Assembly: GCF_013391635.1 (NCBI RefSeq) | Contig: NZ_JACAWU010000002.1 | Coordinates: forward strand, 62,001-126,000 | Length of the DNA: 64,000 nt | Source: Natronomonas gomsonensis | GTDB lineage: Archaea; Halobacteriota; Halobacteria; Halobacteriales; Haloarculaceae | Reading direction: 5' to 3' | Shown here: piece by piece, positions 16,479 through 25,136 of the stretch | Position numbering within the stretch: position 1 is the first letter of the stretch | How the letters are laid out: the number at the start of each line of letters is the position of its first letter | Made by a program: the position numbers and the translations under genes | The notes under the pieces: generated by a model | Told to the model about the DNA's origin: nothing | Seen by the model: only the letters and a program-made list of their open reading frames with translations | Database searches by the model: none

Positions 16479-16963
16479 GGCGTGACCGACAGGCGGTCGT
16501 CGTCACCGCCGTCGTCGAAGCGGTGGCCGCTCTGTTTGTAGGTTTCCATGATGTAGTGAGTGACCGTCTGGGTGATTTCGGGCAGTGGCGCGACCTTGTC
16601 GCTGATGAATCGCGACACTTCACGCATGTTGTCGCCCTCGACTTCCAGCGCGAAGTCGTAATCACCCGAGACGAGTCGAAGGCCCTGTACCTCGGGGAAG
16701 CCGGCGAGTCGTTCGGCCACGTCCCGATAGCTCGTTTCGCGGTCCAGCGTGACGTTCAACTCGACGTGGGCCTGCACCCGCTGGTCGTCGATTTCGTCCC
16801 AGTCGACGACGGCGGTGTAGCCCTGGATGACCCCCTCGGCCTCTAGCTCGTCGATGGTCGCCTCGACCTCGGCCTCGGTACGGCCCGTCAGGCGTGCGAG
16901 GTCCCCCGTGGAGTAGCGGGCGTTCTCACACAGCAACTCGAGGAGTTCGTCGGGTTGGTCCAT
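16475..16963 (-). CDS. Lrp/AsnC family transcriptional regulator
   Basis: This 162-residue protein has an N-terminal winged HTH (about residues 5-50) and a C-terminal RAM effector domain (about 70-145) with the pattern VSGDYDFALEVEGDNM. It probably senses an amino acid and controls the co-transcribed aminotransferase. The ATG ending at 16963 (MDQPDELLELL) is the family-like start; a longer frame upstream is not conserved-looking and runs through the promoter region. Confidence 0.9.
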   Translation of the reverse strand: MDQPDELLELLCENARYSTGDLARLTGRTEAEVEATIDELEAEGVIQGYTAVVDWDEIDDQRVQAHVELNVTLDRETSYRDVAERLAGFPEVQGLRLVSGDYDFALEVEGDNMREVSRFISDKVAPLPEITQTVTHYIMETYKQSGHRFDDGGDDDRLSVTP

Positions 16964-17039
16964 ACGGAATACGACGCTACTGCGAACTAAAACGTTGCGA
17001 GGCATCGCTACGCCGTCCCACGCCGACGGCGCTCTTAAT

Positions 17040-17115
17040 ATCACGAACGATAATGTGGTCTGGCATATAAGGTCATGCCTTGGTATATTATCTCTCGATA
17101 CTATTATTATCCCTA
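17040..17115. promoter_or_regulatory. AT-rich divergent control region between the Lrp gene and a small HTH-like gene
   Basis: The sequence contains several TATA-like stretches (GGCATATAAGG, TATATTATC, ACTATTATTATC) in GC-rich surroundings. It lies between the minus-strand Lrp gene and the plus-strand gene at 17133. The elements nearest 17100-17110 are correctly spaced for the plus-strand gene. Confidence 0.45.
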
Positions 17116-17132
17116 AGACCATCCGAACGAGT

Positions 17133-17321
17133 ATGAGTCAGCACGCGGTTCGAACGGCGATGGCGCTGTATCAGAACGGCACACTGGACCTGGACACGGC
17201 GGCCCGACAGGCCGGCGTCTCCCCGGAGCGTCTCTGCCGTGCTGTCGAGCGTTTCGGCGGTGTCAGCGCCACCCCGTGTGCCGACACCGACCCCGAACCG
17301 GTCGCCGTTCGCGCCGACTGA
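17133..17321 (+). CDS. Small HTH-like haloarchaeal protein (DUF7317-like)
   Basis: This 62-residue protein starts MSQHAVRTAMALYQNGTLDL. Its AALYQNGTLDLDTAARQAGVS-type sequence, ending SPERLCRAVER, resembles a single HTH as in UPF0175 antitoxin-like proteins. The tail is acidic. No toxin partner is adjacent. It is divergent from the Lrp gene. The DUF assignment is from memory. Confidence 0.65.
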   Translation: MSQHAVRTAMALYQNGTLDLDTAARQAGVSPERLCRAVERFGGVSATPCADTDPEPVAVRAD

Positions 17322-17366
17322 CGGAAACCCCAACCGGCTTCATACCCCGCCCGCCAACGGTCGGGC

Positions 17367-18617
17367 GTGTCGCGTAGCCACGCACCGCTCGTCGTCGGTC
17401 TCGTCTCCGGCTCCCACGTCGTCAACCACGCCTACCTGCTGCTTTTCCCGCCCGCATTCACGCTTTTAGGCGCCGACCTCGATGCCTCGCTCGGAGAGCT
17501 CGGAGTCGCCGTCGGCGTCGTCAGTCTTGTCGTCACCGCCGGCCAACTGCCGCTCGGCTACGTCTCCGACAGCTACAGTCACGCCGCAGTCCTCCTCGGT
17601 TCCCTCTCGGTCGGTACCCTCGGCTGTGCGATGGCCGCCGCAGCGCCGACCTACGAGTGGCTGCTCGTCGCCGCCGCCGTGATGGGTGTCGGCATCGCCG
17701 GCCACCACCCCGCACACTACCCGCTCCTCTCGGCGGCCGTCCCCGACGCCTACCGCTCGCGTGCCTACAGTGCTCACGGGTTCACCGGTGCCATCGGTCT
17801 CGCCGTCCCCTTCGCCGTCGTTCCGGCGAGCGTCGCCCTGGGATACGGTTGGCGGAGCGCCTTCGCCGCAATCGCCGTCCTCGGCGCCGTCTACACGGGG
17901 GTAGCCGCCGTCGCCGTTCGACGCGTTCCGACCTCGATTGCCCGCGCCGGTGCCCTCGCGAAGGACGACTCAGCCCCCGAATCGCTCGCCGGGCCGCCGT
18001 CGCTTTTCGGTCGACTCCGTTCGGCCGGCGGCCGCCTGCTCGCCTACGGCCGAACCATCGCTGGCTCTCCGATTATTCTGGTGTTGACGACGCTGTGGTT
18101 CGTCAACAGCGTCGCCGCGTGGGGGATTCGAACCTACGCCGCGACGCTTCTGGATTCGGGCTACGGACTCCCGTCGGAACCCGCGAACCTGGCCGCCAGC
18201 GCCATGCTCGTCGTCGGCGCGGTCGTCCTCCTCGGCGGCGGGTACGTCGCCGACCGAACGGGACCGCTGCCGCTCCTATACGCCGGCTACGGCTCGCTCG
18301 TCGTCCTCGCTGCCGTGTTGTCTTCGGTGGCCGTCCCGGTCGTCGCGGCGGTCGGCCTCGTGTTGGTGCTCGCGGCGACCATCGACCTCTCGCGGCCCGC
18401 CCGCTCGACGCTCACCGACCTCGCCTCCGAGCGCGGCGACGTGGGCAAGAACTTCGCGCTCATGACGGTCGGTATCTCCGGCGGCGGCGCGGTCGCCCCA
18501 CCCATCTTCGGCTACTTCATCGAAGCGTCCGGGGTCGGCGTCGCCTTCCTCGGCGTCGCCGCCACGGCCGCCGTCGCGCTGGGGCTGTCGGTTCTGCTTG
18601 CCACACTCGTCGAGTGA
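17367..18617 (+). CDS. MFS family transporter
   Basis: This 416-residue protein has about 12 predicted membrane helices and a central loop at about residues 180-225, the major facilitator fold. The GYVSDSY motif near residue 72 corresponds to the cytoplasmic loop between helices 2 and 3, and a second GYVADRTG lies near 293. The substrate is unknown. The start is GTG (17367-17369); a TATA-like CTTCATAC 26 bases upstream supports a leaderless transcript. Confidence 0.85.
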   Translation: MSRSHAPLVVGLVSGSHVVNHAYLLLFPPAFTLLGADLDASLGELGVAVGVVSLVVTAGQLPLGYVSDSYSHAAVLLGSLSVGTLGCAMAAAAPTYEWLLVAAAVMGVGIAGHHPAHYPLLSAAVPDAYRSRAYSAHGFTGAIGLAVPFAVVPASVALGYGWRSAFAAIAVLGAVYTGVAAVAVRRVPTSIARAGALAKDDSAPESLAGPPSLFGRLRSAGGRLLAYGRTIAGSPIILVLTTLWFVNSVAAWGIRTYAATLLDSGYGLPSEPANLAASAMLVVGAVVLLGGGYVADRTGPLPLLYAGYGSLVVLAAVLSSVAVPVVAAVGLVLVLAATIDLSRPARSTLTDLASERGDVGKNFALMTVGISGGGAVAPPIFGYFIEASGVGVAFLGVAATAAVALGLSVLLATLVE

Positions 18618-18665
18618 CGCCACCGAACCCGACAGCACTTTCCACGCCTCGCTTCGAGTGGCCCC

Positions 18666-19085
18666 ATGCAGTACCTCTGGTATGCACTCCTCGCGCTCGC
18701 CGCCTACACACTCGTCGCGCCGCTGACGAAACTCGCCACGCAGGAACTCCCCTCTGATACGGTCGCCTTCGTCACCAACGGCATCCTCGTCCTCGTCGCC
18801 CTCGGCGTTATGGTCGCTACCGACAAGCCGCTGGTCTCGGCGCTCACCCACGAACACGCGCCGTACATGTACGCCGCCGGCGGTTGCCTGGCGGTCGGCA
18901 TCCTCGCCTACTACCGGGCGCTGGCGGCCGGCCCCGTCAGCGTGGTCGTCCCCATCTTCGGCCTCTTTCTCGTCGCCAGTTCGGTTCTCGGCGTCGTCTT
19001 CCTCGAGGAGACGCTGACGCTCCGGAAGGGCGTCGGCATCCTGCTTGCGGTCGTCGCCGTCTTTTTGACGACCTTCGAGGGGTAG
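18666..19085 (+). CDS. Half-size EamA/DMT family membrane protein
   Basis: This 139-residue protein has about five membrane helices and a single EamA domain, ending in the typical FGLFLVASSVLGVVFLEETL motif followed by a last helix. Most EamA transporters carry two such domains, so this one probably works as a dimer, as small EamA and EmrE-like proteins do. It lies 48 bases after the MFS gene with its own TATA-like ACTTTCC. Confidence 0.82.
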   Translation: MQYLWYALLALAAYTLVAPLTKLATQELPSDTVAFVTNGILVLVALGVMVATDKPLVSALTHEHAPYMYAAGGCLAVGILAYYRALAAGPVSVVVPIFGLFLVASSVLGVVFLEETLTLRKGVGILLAVVAVFLTTFEG

Positions 19086-19121
19086 GGATGCGTTTAGGAC
19101 CGTGGCGGCCCAACTACGAGT

Positions 19122-19694
19122 ATGGTCGCACTGGAATCCGAATCGGACGTACTGGACCACGGGGATTTGGCCCCGGAGTTCGAACTGGAGGGAACCGACG
19201 GCGAGACGTACACGCTCGGTGACTTCGACGACCACGACGCCCTACTGGTCGTGTTCACCTGCAATCACTGTCCCTACGCGAAGGCGAAGTACGGCGCGAT
19301 GAACGATATTGCCGCGGATTACGAGGACGTTGCCGTCGTCGGCATCAACCCCAACGACGCCGAGGAATACCCCGAAGACTCCTTCGAGAAGATGGTCGAA
19401 TACGTCGAGCGCGGCGACATCGACATCACCGCCTACCTCCGGGACGACACACAGGAAGTCGCCGAAGCCTACGGCGCGGTGTGTACGCCGGACCCCTTCC
19501 TGTTCCGCAACGACAACGACGACTTCCGACTCGTCTATCACGGTCGGTTCGACGACGCGACGAACCCCGACGATGAGCCTTCCGGCAGACCCGGCTACGA
19601 GATTCGCGGTGCAATCGAGAGCGTCCTCGCTGGGGAAGTGCCCGAAGACGAGGAATACCCCTCCCGGGGTTGCTCCATCAAGTGGCGTGACTGA
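19122..19694 (+). CDS. Thioredoxin-fold peroxiredoxin/TlpA-like protein
   Basis: This 190-residue protein has a thioredoxin fold. The active-site motif CNHCPYAK (first Cys near residue 45) follows strand LLVVFT, and a cis-Pro loop CTPDPF lies near residue 122. The C-terminus GCSIKW is typical of a conserved group of thioredoxin family proteins in archaea and bacteria. It is cytoplasmic, with no signal peptide, and probably reduces disulfides or peroxides. The next gene begins 1 base after its stop. Confidence 0.86.
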   Translation: MVALESESDVLDHGDLAPEFELEGTDGETYTLGDFDDHDALLVVFTCNHCPYAKAKYGAMNDIAADYEDVAVVGINPNDAEEYPEDSFEKMVEYVERGDIDITAYLRDDTQEVAEAYGAVCTPDPFLFRNDNDDFRLVYHGRFDDATNPDDEPSGRPGYEIRGAIESVLAGEVPEDEEYPSRGCSIKWRD

Positions 19695-19695
19695 C

Positions 19696-20961
19696 GTGAC
19701 GGATCGGCCGGCCGTCGACGCCGACCGACTGTGGGCCGACCTCGAAGCGAACGGTGCCTTCGGTGCGGTCGTCGAAGAGCCGCCGGAGCGGTGGGGCCGA
19801 ACCGTCCGGTGTGGCACCGAATCGAACCGAGAGGCGCGTGAGCACCTCCTCGAACGGATGGCGGCGGCCGGACTCGACGTACGCGTCGACGCGGTCGGCA
19901 ACGTCGCCGGCCGGTGGACCCCCGAGAGTGCCGACCCCGAGGCTGCGCCTATCGCCGCCGGAAGTCACCTCGATTCGGTCCCGGAGGGCGGCATCTTCGA
20001 CGGCCCCCTCGGCGTCTACGCGGCGCTGGAAGCCGTCCGAGCGATGCAAGACGCAGGCCTCGACCCCAACCGGCCAATCGAAGTCGTCTCGTTCACCGAG
20101 GAGGAGGGCGGCCGGTTCGCCGACGGGTTGCTCGGCTCGTCGGTCGCCGTCGCCGCCCGAGGCGTCGACGAGGCGCTCGCACTCGAAGCCGACGACGGAA
20201 CGACCCTCGCTGCGGCGCTGGAGGATATCGGCTTCCGCGGCGAGGGGTGCCTCGCCGCCGCCGAGTGGGACGCGTGGCTCGAACTCCACGTCGAACAGCA
20301 CACCGAACTCGAAGCGGCCGGCGTCCCCGCGGGCGTCGTCACGGACATCACCGGCATCACCCACTGTGAGGTGACCATCGAGGGAGCGGCCGACCACGCG
20401 GGGTCGACGCCGATGGGTCAGCGAACGGATGCACTGGCGGCCGCGAGCGAGTTCGTCCTCGAAGTCGAGCGGGCCGCAGAAGCCCGGGCCGAAACCGACC
20501 CTGCCGCCGTCGGAACCGTCGGCAGTCTCGACGTGGCTCCGAACGCGACGAATGTCGTTCCCGGGCGAATCGAGGCGGGCCTCGACGTTCGAAGCACCGA
20601 CTACGAGTCGATGGAACACCTCGTCGGCGTCGCCCGCGAAGAACTGGGCCGCCTCGAGGCCGACCGCGGCGTCGACACCGCCCTCGAACGGCCGTTCGAC
20701 CTCGAACCGACGCCGATGGCCGAGCGATGTCGGACAGCGTTGCACGAGGCGGGCGAGGCCGCCGGAATCGAGACGCTGTCGCTTCACTCCGGGGCCGCCC
20801 ACGACTCGATGTACGTCGCGGGCGTCACCGACGCTGGGCTACTGTTCGCGCCGTCACGGAACGGCATCTCGCACAACCCCCGAGAGTGGACGAGCAAGGC
20901 CGACTGTGCTGACGCGACGCGCGTTCTCGCTGGGGCGCTCGCCGAGTTGGCGGGCGTCTAA
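19696..20961 (+). CDS. M20 family Zn-dependent amidohydrolase (N-carbamoyl-L-amino acid hydrolase type)
   Basis: This 421-residue protein matches allantoate amidohydrolase / N-carbamoyl-L-amino acid hydrolase. Visible metal-site elements are GSHLDSVPEGG and IFDGPLGVYA (first His and bridging Asp), FTEEEGGRF (Glu pair), and ELHVEQ (His ligand). GAADHAGSTPM belongs to the dimerisation domain, and SGAAHDSM near the C-terminus supplies the last His. It cleaves carbamoyl or ureido amides in hydantoin or purine degradation. The start is a GTG; I chose 19696, one base after the previous stop, over GTG at 19687. Confidence 0.88.
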   Translation: MTDRPAVDADRLWADLEANGAFGAVVEEPPERWGRTVRCGTESNREAREHLLERMAAAGLDVRVDAVGNVAGRWTPESADPEAAPIAAGSHLDSVPEGGIFDGPLGVYAALEAVRAMQDAGLDPNRPIEVVSFTEEEGGRFADGLLGSSVAVAARGVDEALALEADDGTTLAAALEDIGFRGEGCLAAAEWDAWLELHVEQHTELEAAGVPAGVVTDITGITHCEVTIEGAADHAGSTPMGQRTDALAAASEFVLEVERAAEARAETDPAAVGTVGSLDVAPNATNVVPGRIEAGLDVRSTDYESMEHLVGVAREELGRLEADRGVDTALERPFDLEPTPMAERCRTALHEAGEAAGIETLSLHSGAAHDSMYVAGVTDAGLLFAPSRNGISHNPREWTSKADCADATRVLAGALAELAGV

Positions 20962-21591
20962 TCAGAGCGTCTCGAACACCGTCTCGACGGCCCGTCGCTG
21001 GTGTTCGATGGAGAGACTCGGCGGGACGCTCCCGCCCCGGTGGGCGTTGTTTTCGCGGGCTTTGTCGGCCGCCATCGGCGGCGTGTACGGCAGGTGGAGG
21101 AACCCCGCCGGGGCGTCGCTGTCGCGGGCGTCGAGCGCCCCGAGCGTCGTGTAGGTGAGGTGATTGCAGAGATGCGTCCCCGCGGTGTTCGAGAGGCGCG
21201 CGGGGATGTCCTCGTCGAGGAGCGCCTCGACGCAGTCGCCGACCGGAAGCGTCGCAAACCGGGCGTCGGGACCGTCGGGGTCGATACGCTCGTTTTCGGG
21301 GTCGGCGTCGTCGTTGTCCGGGACCGTCACCGCGTCGTCGACGTTGACGGCGACCCGTTCGAGACAGACGCCGTTGCGGCCGCCGGCGAGGCCACTCATG
21401 ACGACTGCGTCGGGGTCGTGTTCGTCGAGCAACGCGGCCATCTCGTCGGCGGCGTCGGCGAAGACGACGGGCAGCACCTCGCCGACGACTTCGTGGCCCG
21501 CGACGCGGCGACCGTCGAAGGTCTCCGCGAGGGTCGCACTCGGATTGGTGTCGTGGTCGCCGAACGGTTCGTAGCCGGTGAGGAGGTACAT
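20962..21591 (-). CDS. pcp: Pyroglutamyl-peptidase I (C15 family)
   Basis: This 209-residue cysteine peptidase removes N-terminal pyroglutamate from peptides. The catalytic triad is visible: E78 in CLERVAVN, C142 in SNTAGTHLCN, and H166 in FLHLPYTP. The N-terminal GYEPFGDHDTNPS matches the family signature. It is cytosolic. Its stop codon lies directly next to the stop of the convergent amidohydrolase. The promoter is shared with the divergent mscS gene. Confidence 0.93.
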   Translation of the reverse strand: MYLLTGYEPFGDHDTNPSATLAETFDGRRVAGHEVVGEVLPVVFADAADEMAALLDEHDPDAVVMSGLAGGRNGVCLERVAVNVDDAVTVPDNDDADPENERIDPDGPDARFATLPVGDCVEALLDEDIPARLSNTAGTHLCNHLTYTTLGALDARDSDAPAGFLHLPYTPPMAADKARENNAHRGGSVPPSLSIEHQRRAVETVFETL

Positions 21592-21612
21592 ACCGTCGAG
21601 ACGGCTGCCACC

Positions 21613-21620
21613 TTTTTAAA
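21613..21620. promoter_or_regulatory. Bidirectional TATA element between pcp and mscS
   Basis: TTTTTAAA is the only AT-rich element in the 50-base gap. Its centre is 25-26 bases from the pcp ATG (21591) and 25-26 bases from the mscS GTG (21642), so one symmetric TATA could serve both leaderless genes. Confidence 0.6.
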
Positions 21621-21641
21621 CTCCGCCGCCGACGTTCGGGC

Positions 21642-22601
21642 GTGAACCGTCGTCTCGGCTACGGGTTGCTGTTGCTCGCCGGCCTCTTCACCGCCGCCTC
21701 TGGAGCAGTCCGGGGATTCGCCTTCGCCCCGCTGTCGGGAACCTACTTCGAGGTGCCGCTGGACGTACTCCTCGCACAGGGGTTGCTCGTCGCGGCGGTC
21801 GGATTCGCCGCCTACGGTGCGTACCTCCTCGTGTTCGGCTTCGCGGCCTCGCGGACGACGAACAAGCGCCGTCTGCACGACCTCCGGAACGTCCTCCGGT
21901 TCGTGTTCATCGCCGCCGCCCTCGTCGGCGTGTTAGCGGTCGCCACCCGACAGTACGTCGGCCTGCTGTTCTCGCTCGGTATCGTCGGGTTCGCGGTTAC
22001 CTTCGCGCTCCAACAGCCGCTGTTCTCGCTCATCGGCTGGTTCTACATCATGGTCAAGCGGCCGTATCAGGTCGGCGACCGCGTCTCCATCGAGGGGTCG
22101 AAAGGCGACGTCGTCGAGGTCGACTTCCTCGTGACGACGCTGTGGGAAATCAACGGCGAATTGGTCTCCTCACACCAGCCCTCCGGACGCATCATCACGC
22201 TCCCCAACAGCGTCGTCCTCTCCTCGCACGTCCACAACTACTCCTGGGAGGGGTTCCCGTTCGTCTGGAACGAACTGACCGTACAGGTCGCCTTCGAGAC
22301 CGACCTCGAATTCGCACGGGAACTGATGGTCGAGGAGGCCGACGACTACCTCGGAGACCGGATGGCCGAGCGCATCGCAGCCTACCGGGAGCGACTCGCC
22401 GAGACCCCTGTCGAACTCGAAGTGCGAGACCGTCCGACGGTGAACGTCGTCCAACAGGAGTCGTGGGTGGAGTTGCGACTGCGGTATCTCGTCCACCCAC
22501 GGCAGGGCTCTCGGGTCCGCAACGAACTGTACGAGCGCATCCTCGGGCGGATGAACGACAACCCCGACCGGGTGGCGTTCCCGGTGAGTCGGAGTCGCTG
22601 A
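21642..22601 (+). CDS. MscS family mechanosensitive channel
   Basis: This 319-residue protein has three to four N-terminal membrane helices. The pore helix is at about residues 105-130 (LGIVGFAVTFALQQPLFSLI), followed by the beta domain signature RPYQVGDRVSIEG and LPNSVVLSS. It releases osmolytes on hypo-osmotic shock. The start is GTG at 21642, supported by the bidirectional TATA element. The region after about residue 180 is the alpha/beta C-terminal domain. Confidence 0.92.
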   Translation: MNRRLGYGLLLLAGLFTAASGAVRGFAFAPLSGTYFEVPLDVLLAQGLLVAAVGFAAYGAYLLVFGFAASRTTNKRRLHDLRNVLRFVFIAAALVGVLAVATRQYVGLLFSLGIVGFAVTFALQQPLFSLIGWFYIMVKRPYQVGDRVSIEGSKGDVVEVDFLVTTLWEINGELVSSHQPSGRIITLPNSVVLSSHVHNYSWEGFPFVWNELTVQVAFETDLEFARELMVEEADDYLGDRMAERIAAYRERLAETPVELEVRDRPTVNVVQQESWVELRLRYLVHPRQGSRVRNELYERILGRMNDNPDRVAFPVSRSR

Positions 22602-22650
22602 TTCGCCGGCCACCCGCACGCTTTTCGTCGCGCCCGACGACGACGCGGGT

Positions 22651-23307
22651 ATGACTGTCCCTGACGACATCGAGACGTTCGCCGCGACCGTCGGCCCGGA
22701 ACCGGACGACGTACTGCGAGCGATGGACGACCGCGCCGAGGAGACCGGCTTTCCGACCGTCGGCCCAGCCGTCGGCGGCTGGCTCCAGCAGCTGGCCGGC
22801 TTCGTCGGTGCCGAACGCGTCTTCGAGTTCGGTTCGGGGTACGGCTACTCCGCCTACTGGTTCGCGCGAGCGCTTCCCGACGACGGCGAAATCGTCCTCA
22901 CCGAAATCGACGTCGATGAACTCGACGACGCCCGTGAGAACCTCGCGGCGGGCGGCTTCGAGGACATCGCTCGCTTCGAGTTGGGCGACGCTATCGACAT
23001 CGTCGACGACTACGACGGTCCCTTCGATTTGGTCCTCATCGACAACGAGAAGGACCGCTACGTCGAGGCCTTCGAAGCCGTCCGCTCGAAGGTTCCGGTC
23101 GGCGGTGTCGTCGTCGCCGACAACATGACCGCCGGTCCCTTCGACTTCGAGGAGATACACCGCCTCGTCGTCGAGGGCGGCGAGTCGGACAACGACATGG
23201 CGACCGGGGTCGCGGCCTACCTCGACCACGTCCGTTCGGACGACGCCTTCGAGACGACGCTGCTGCCGCTCGGTGAGGGGGTGGCGGTGACACGCCGCGT
23301 CGCGTAA
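22651..23307 (+). CDS. SAM-dependent O-methyltransferase (COMT-like, family 3)
   Basis: This 218-residue protein has the Rossmann methyltransferase fold of catechol/caffeoyl-CoA O-methyltransferases. Motif I is VFEFGSGYGYSAYWF (residues 57-71), an acidic SAM-ribose residue follows in ILTEID, and a metal-binding type LIDNEKDRY lies near residue 130. The substrate is unknown. A TATA-like CTTTTCG 27 bases upstream suggests leaderless transcription. Confidence 0.85.
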   Translation: MTVPDDIETFAATVGPEPDDVLRAMDDRAEETGFPTVGPAVGGWLQQLAGFVGAERVFEFGSGYGYSAYWFARALPDDGEIVLTEIDVDELDDARENLAAGGFEDIARFELGDAIDIVDDYDGPFDLVLIDNEKDRYVEAFEAVRSKVPVGGVVVADNMTAGPFDFEEIHRLVVEGGESDNDMATGVAAYLDHVRSDDAFETTLLPLGEGVAVTRRVA

Positions 23308-23398
23308 ACGTCAATCGGTAACCTCTCGTCTGTTTTTGCCGGTAGTGACATGATTCGACGTGGCAAGAACCAAGTCACGGTCGTTCGTACTGACAGCT

Positions 23399-25048
23399 AT
23401 GCCAGGAGGCACTGACCAGACGCTTCGACCCTTCCTGTGGCGTGCGGCGAACCTGTATCCGGACAAGGAAATCGTCTCACGGACACACGAAGGCATCGAA
23501 CGGTACACGTACAGCGAATACGACGACCGAACGGCGCAACTCGCCAACGCCCTCGAGGCCCACGGCATCGAGGAGGGCGACCGCGTAGCGACGTTCTGTT
23601 GGAACCACCACCGGCACTTCGAGACGTACTTCGCGGTGCCGACCATCGGCGCTCAGCTACACACCATCAACCCGCTGTTGCCCGACGAGCACATCCAGTA
23701 CATCGTCGACAACGCCGACGACCAGCTCATCTTCGTCGACGACTCGCTGGCGCCGAAACTGGCGCAAGCGGCCGCCGACGCTCCCGAGTTCGAGGGCGTC
23801 GACTTCGTCGTGATGTCCTCGACCGAGACGGAGACGCTCGATGCGACCCCCTACGAGGAGTTCGTCGAGGGTCACTCCACGGAGTACGACTGGCCGGTCC
23901 TCGACGAGGACCAGCCCGCCGGCATGTGTTACACCTCGGGGACGACGGGCAACCCGAAGGGCGTCGAGTACACCCACAAGATGCTGTGGAGCCACACGAT
24001 GGCGACGCTGACGCCACAAGGCATCCCGATGGCCGACGAGGACGTGGTGATGCCCGTCGTCCCGATGTTCCACGTCAACGCGTGGGGGATGCCGTTTACG
24101 GCGACGGCCGCGGGTGCGAAACACGTCTATCCCGGCCCATCGCCGGACCCCGAGGACATCGTCCACCTCATCGAGGAGGAGGGCGTCACGATTTCGGCGG
24201 GCGTTCCCACCGTCTGGCTCGGCCTGATGGACTACGCCGAGGACAACGACGTGGACCTCTCGACGCTGGATACGGTCATCGTCGGCGGCTCCGCGGCACC
24301 GGAGTCGATGATTCGGTGGTTCGACGACCGCGACGTGGAACTGCTCCACGCGTGGGGGATGACCGAGATGTCGCCGCTGGGGTCGGTCTCCCAACTGAAG
24401 GGCGGCCTGCAGGACGCCGACTACGAGACGCAACTGAAACACCGCAAGAAGCAGGGACTGATGGTCCCCGGCATCGAGTTCAAGGTCATCGACGAGAACG
24501 ACGAGGAAATCGCCTGGGACGGCGAGGAGTTCGGCGAACTGTGGGTTCGCGGCCCGTGGGTCACCAAGGAGTACTTCATGCGGCCGGAGGCCAACGAGGA
24601 GGACTTCGAGGACGGCTGGCTGAAAACCGGTGACGTGGTCACCGTCGACGACGAGGGGTACATCCAAATCGTCGACCGCGCGAAGGACGTCATCAAATCC
24701 GGCGGGGAGTGGATTTCCTCCGTCGAGTTGGAGAACGCCATCATGGCCCACGACGACGTGGCCGAGGCCGCCGTCGTTGGCGTCCCCCACGAGAAGTGGC
24801 AGGAGCGGCCGGTTGCCTTCGTCGTTGCCGGCGAGGATGCCGACACGGACACTCTCGACGAGGAAATCATGGACCTCCTGCGTGAGGACTACCCCAAGTG
24901 GTGGCTGCCGGACGCCATCGAGTACATCGACGAGGTACCGAAAACCGCCACGGGCAAGTTCTCGAAGAAGGACATCCGCGAACGGTACACCGACGGGTCG
25001 CTCGTCGAGGGAAGCGTCCCCGAGGAAGCCGCCCCGGACGACGACTAG
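23399..25048 (+). CDS. Acyl-CoA synthetase (AMP-forming, fatty-acid type)
   Basis: This 549-residue enzyme activates a carboxylic acid to its CoA thioester with ATP. The phosphate-binding loop [11 protein letters not shown] starts at about residue 178. [34 protein letters not shown] and the C-terminal catalytic lysine in [11 protein letters not shown] all match. It most resembles medium/long-chain or alkyl acid ligases. The ATG at 23399 ([14 protein letters not shown]) is the family-like start; a GTG 13 codons earlier is also open. It heads a fatty-acid module with the next genes. Confidence 0.9.
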   Translation: MPGGTDQTLRPFLWRAANLYPDKEIVSRTHEGIERYTYSEYDDRTAQLANALEAHGIEEGDRVATFCWNHHRHFETYFAVPTIGAQLHTINPLLPDEHIQYIVDNADDQLIFVDDSLAPKLAQAAADAPEFEGVDFVVMSSTETETLDATPYEEFVEGHSTEYDWPVLDEDQPAGMCYTSGTTGNPKGVEYTHKMLWSHTMATLTPQGIPMADEDVVMPVVPMFHVNAWGMPFTATAAGAKHVYPGPSPDPEDIVHLIEEEGVTISAGVPTVWLGLMDYAEDNDVDLSTLDTVIVGGSAAPESMIRWFDDRDVELLHAWGMTEMSPLGSVSQLKGGLQDADYETQLKHRKKQGLMVPGIEFKVIDENDEEIAWDGEEFGELWVRGPWVTKEYFMRPEANEEDFEDGWLKTGDVVTVDDEGYIQIVDRAKDVIKSGGEWISSVELENAIMAHDDVAEAAVVGVPHEKWQERPVAFVVAGEDADTDTLDEEIMDLLREDYPKWWLPDAIEYIDEVPKTATGKFSKKDIRERYTDGSLVEGSVPEEAAPDDD

Positions 25049-25062
25049 TACCGGAAACTCTT

Positions 25063-25080
25063 TCCCCAATTTTCTTTCCG
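25063..25080 (+). terminator. T-rich terminator after the acyl-CoA synthetase gene
   Basis: The sequence TCCCCAATTTTCTTTCC begins 15 bases after the stop codon. Archaeal termination uses such T-rich tracts, and the next gene has its own promoter. Confidence 0.45.
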
Positions 25081-25098
25081 ACAGGCAATAGCCGGCGC

Positions 25099-25110
25099 TC
25101 TATATTTAAC
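25099..25110 (+). promoter_or_regulatory. TATA element for the acyl-CoA dehydrogenase gene
   Basis: TCTATATTTAAC is a strong haloarchaeal TATA element centred about 32 bases before the ATG at 25137, predicting a leader of about 5 bases. Confidence 0.6.
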
Positions 25111-25136
25111 GCTGGAAGACCTACTGTAGAGGTAGC

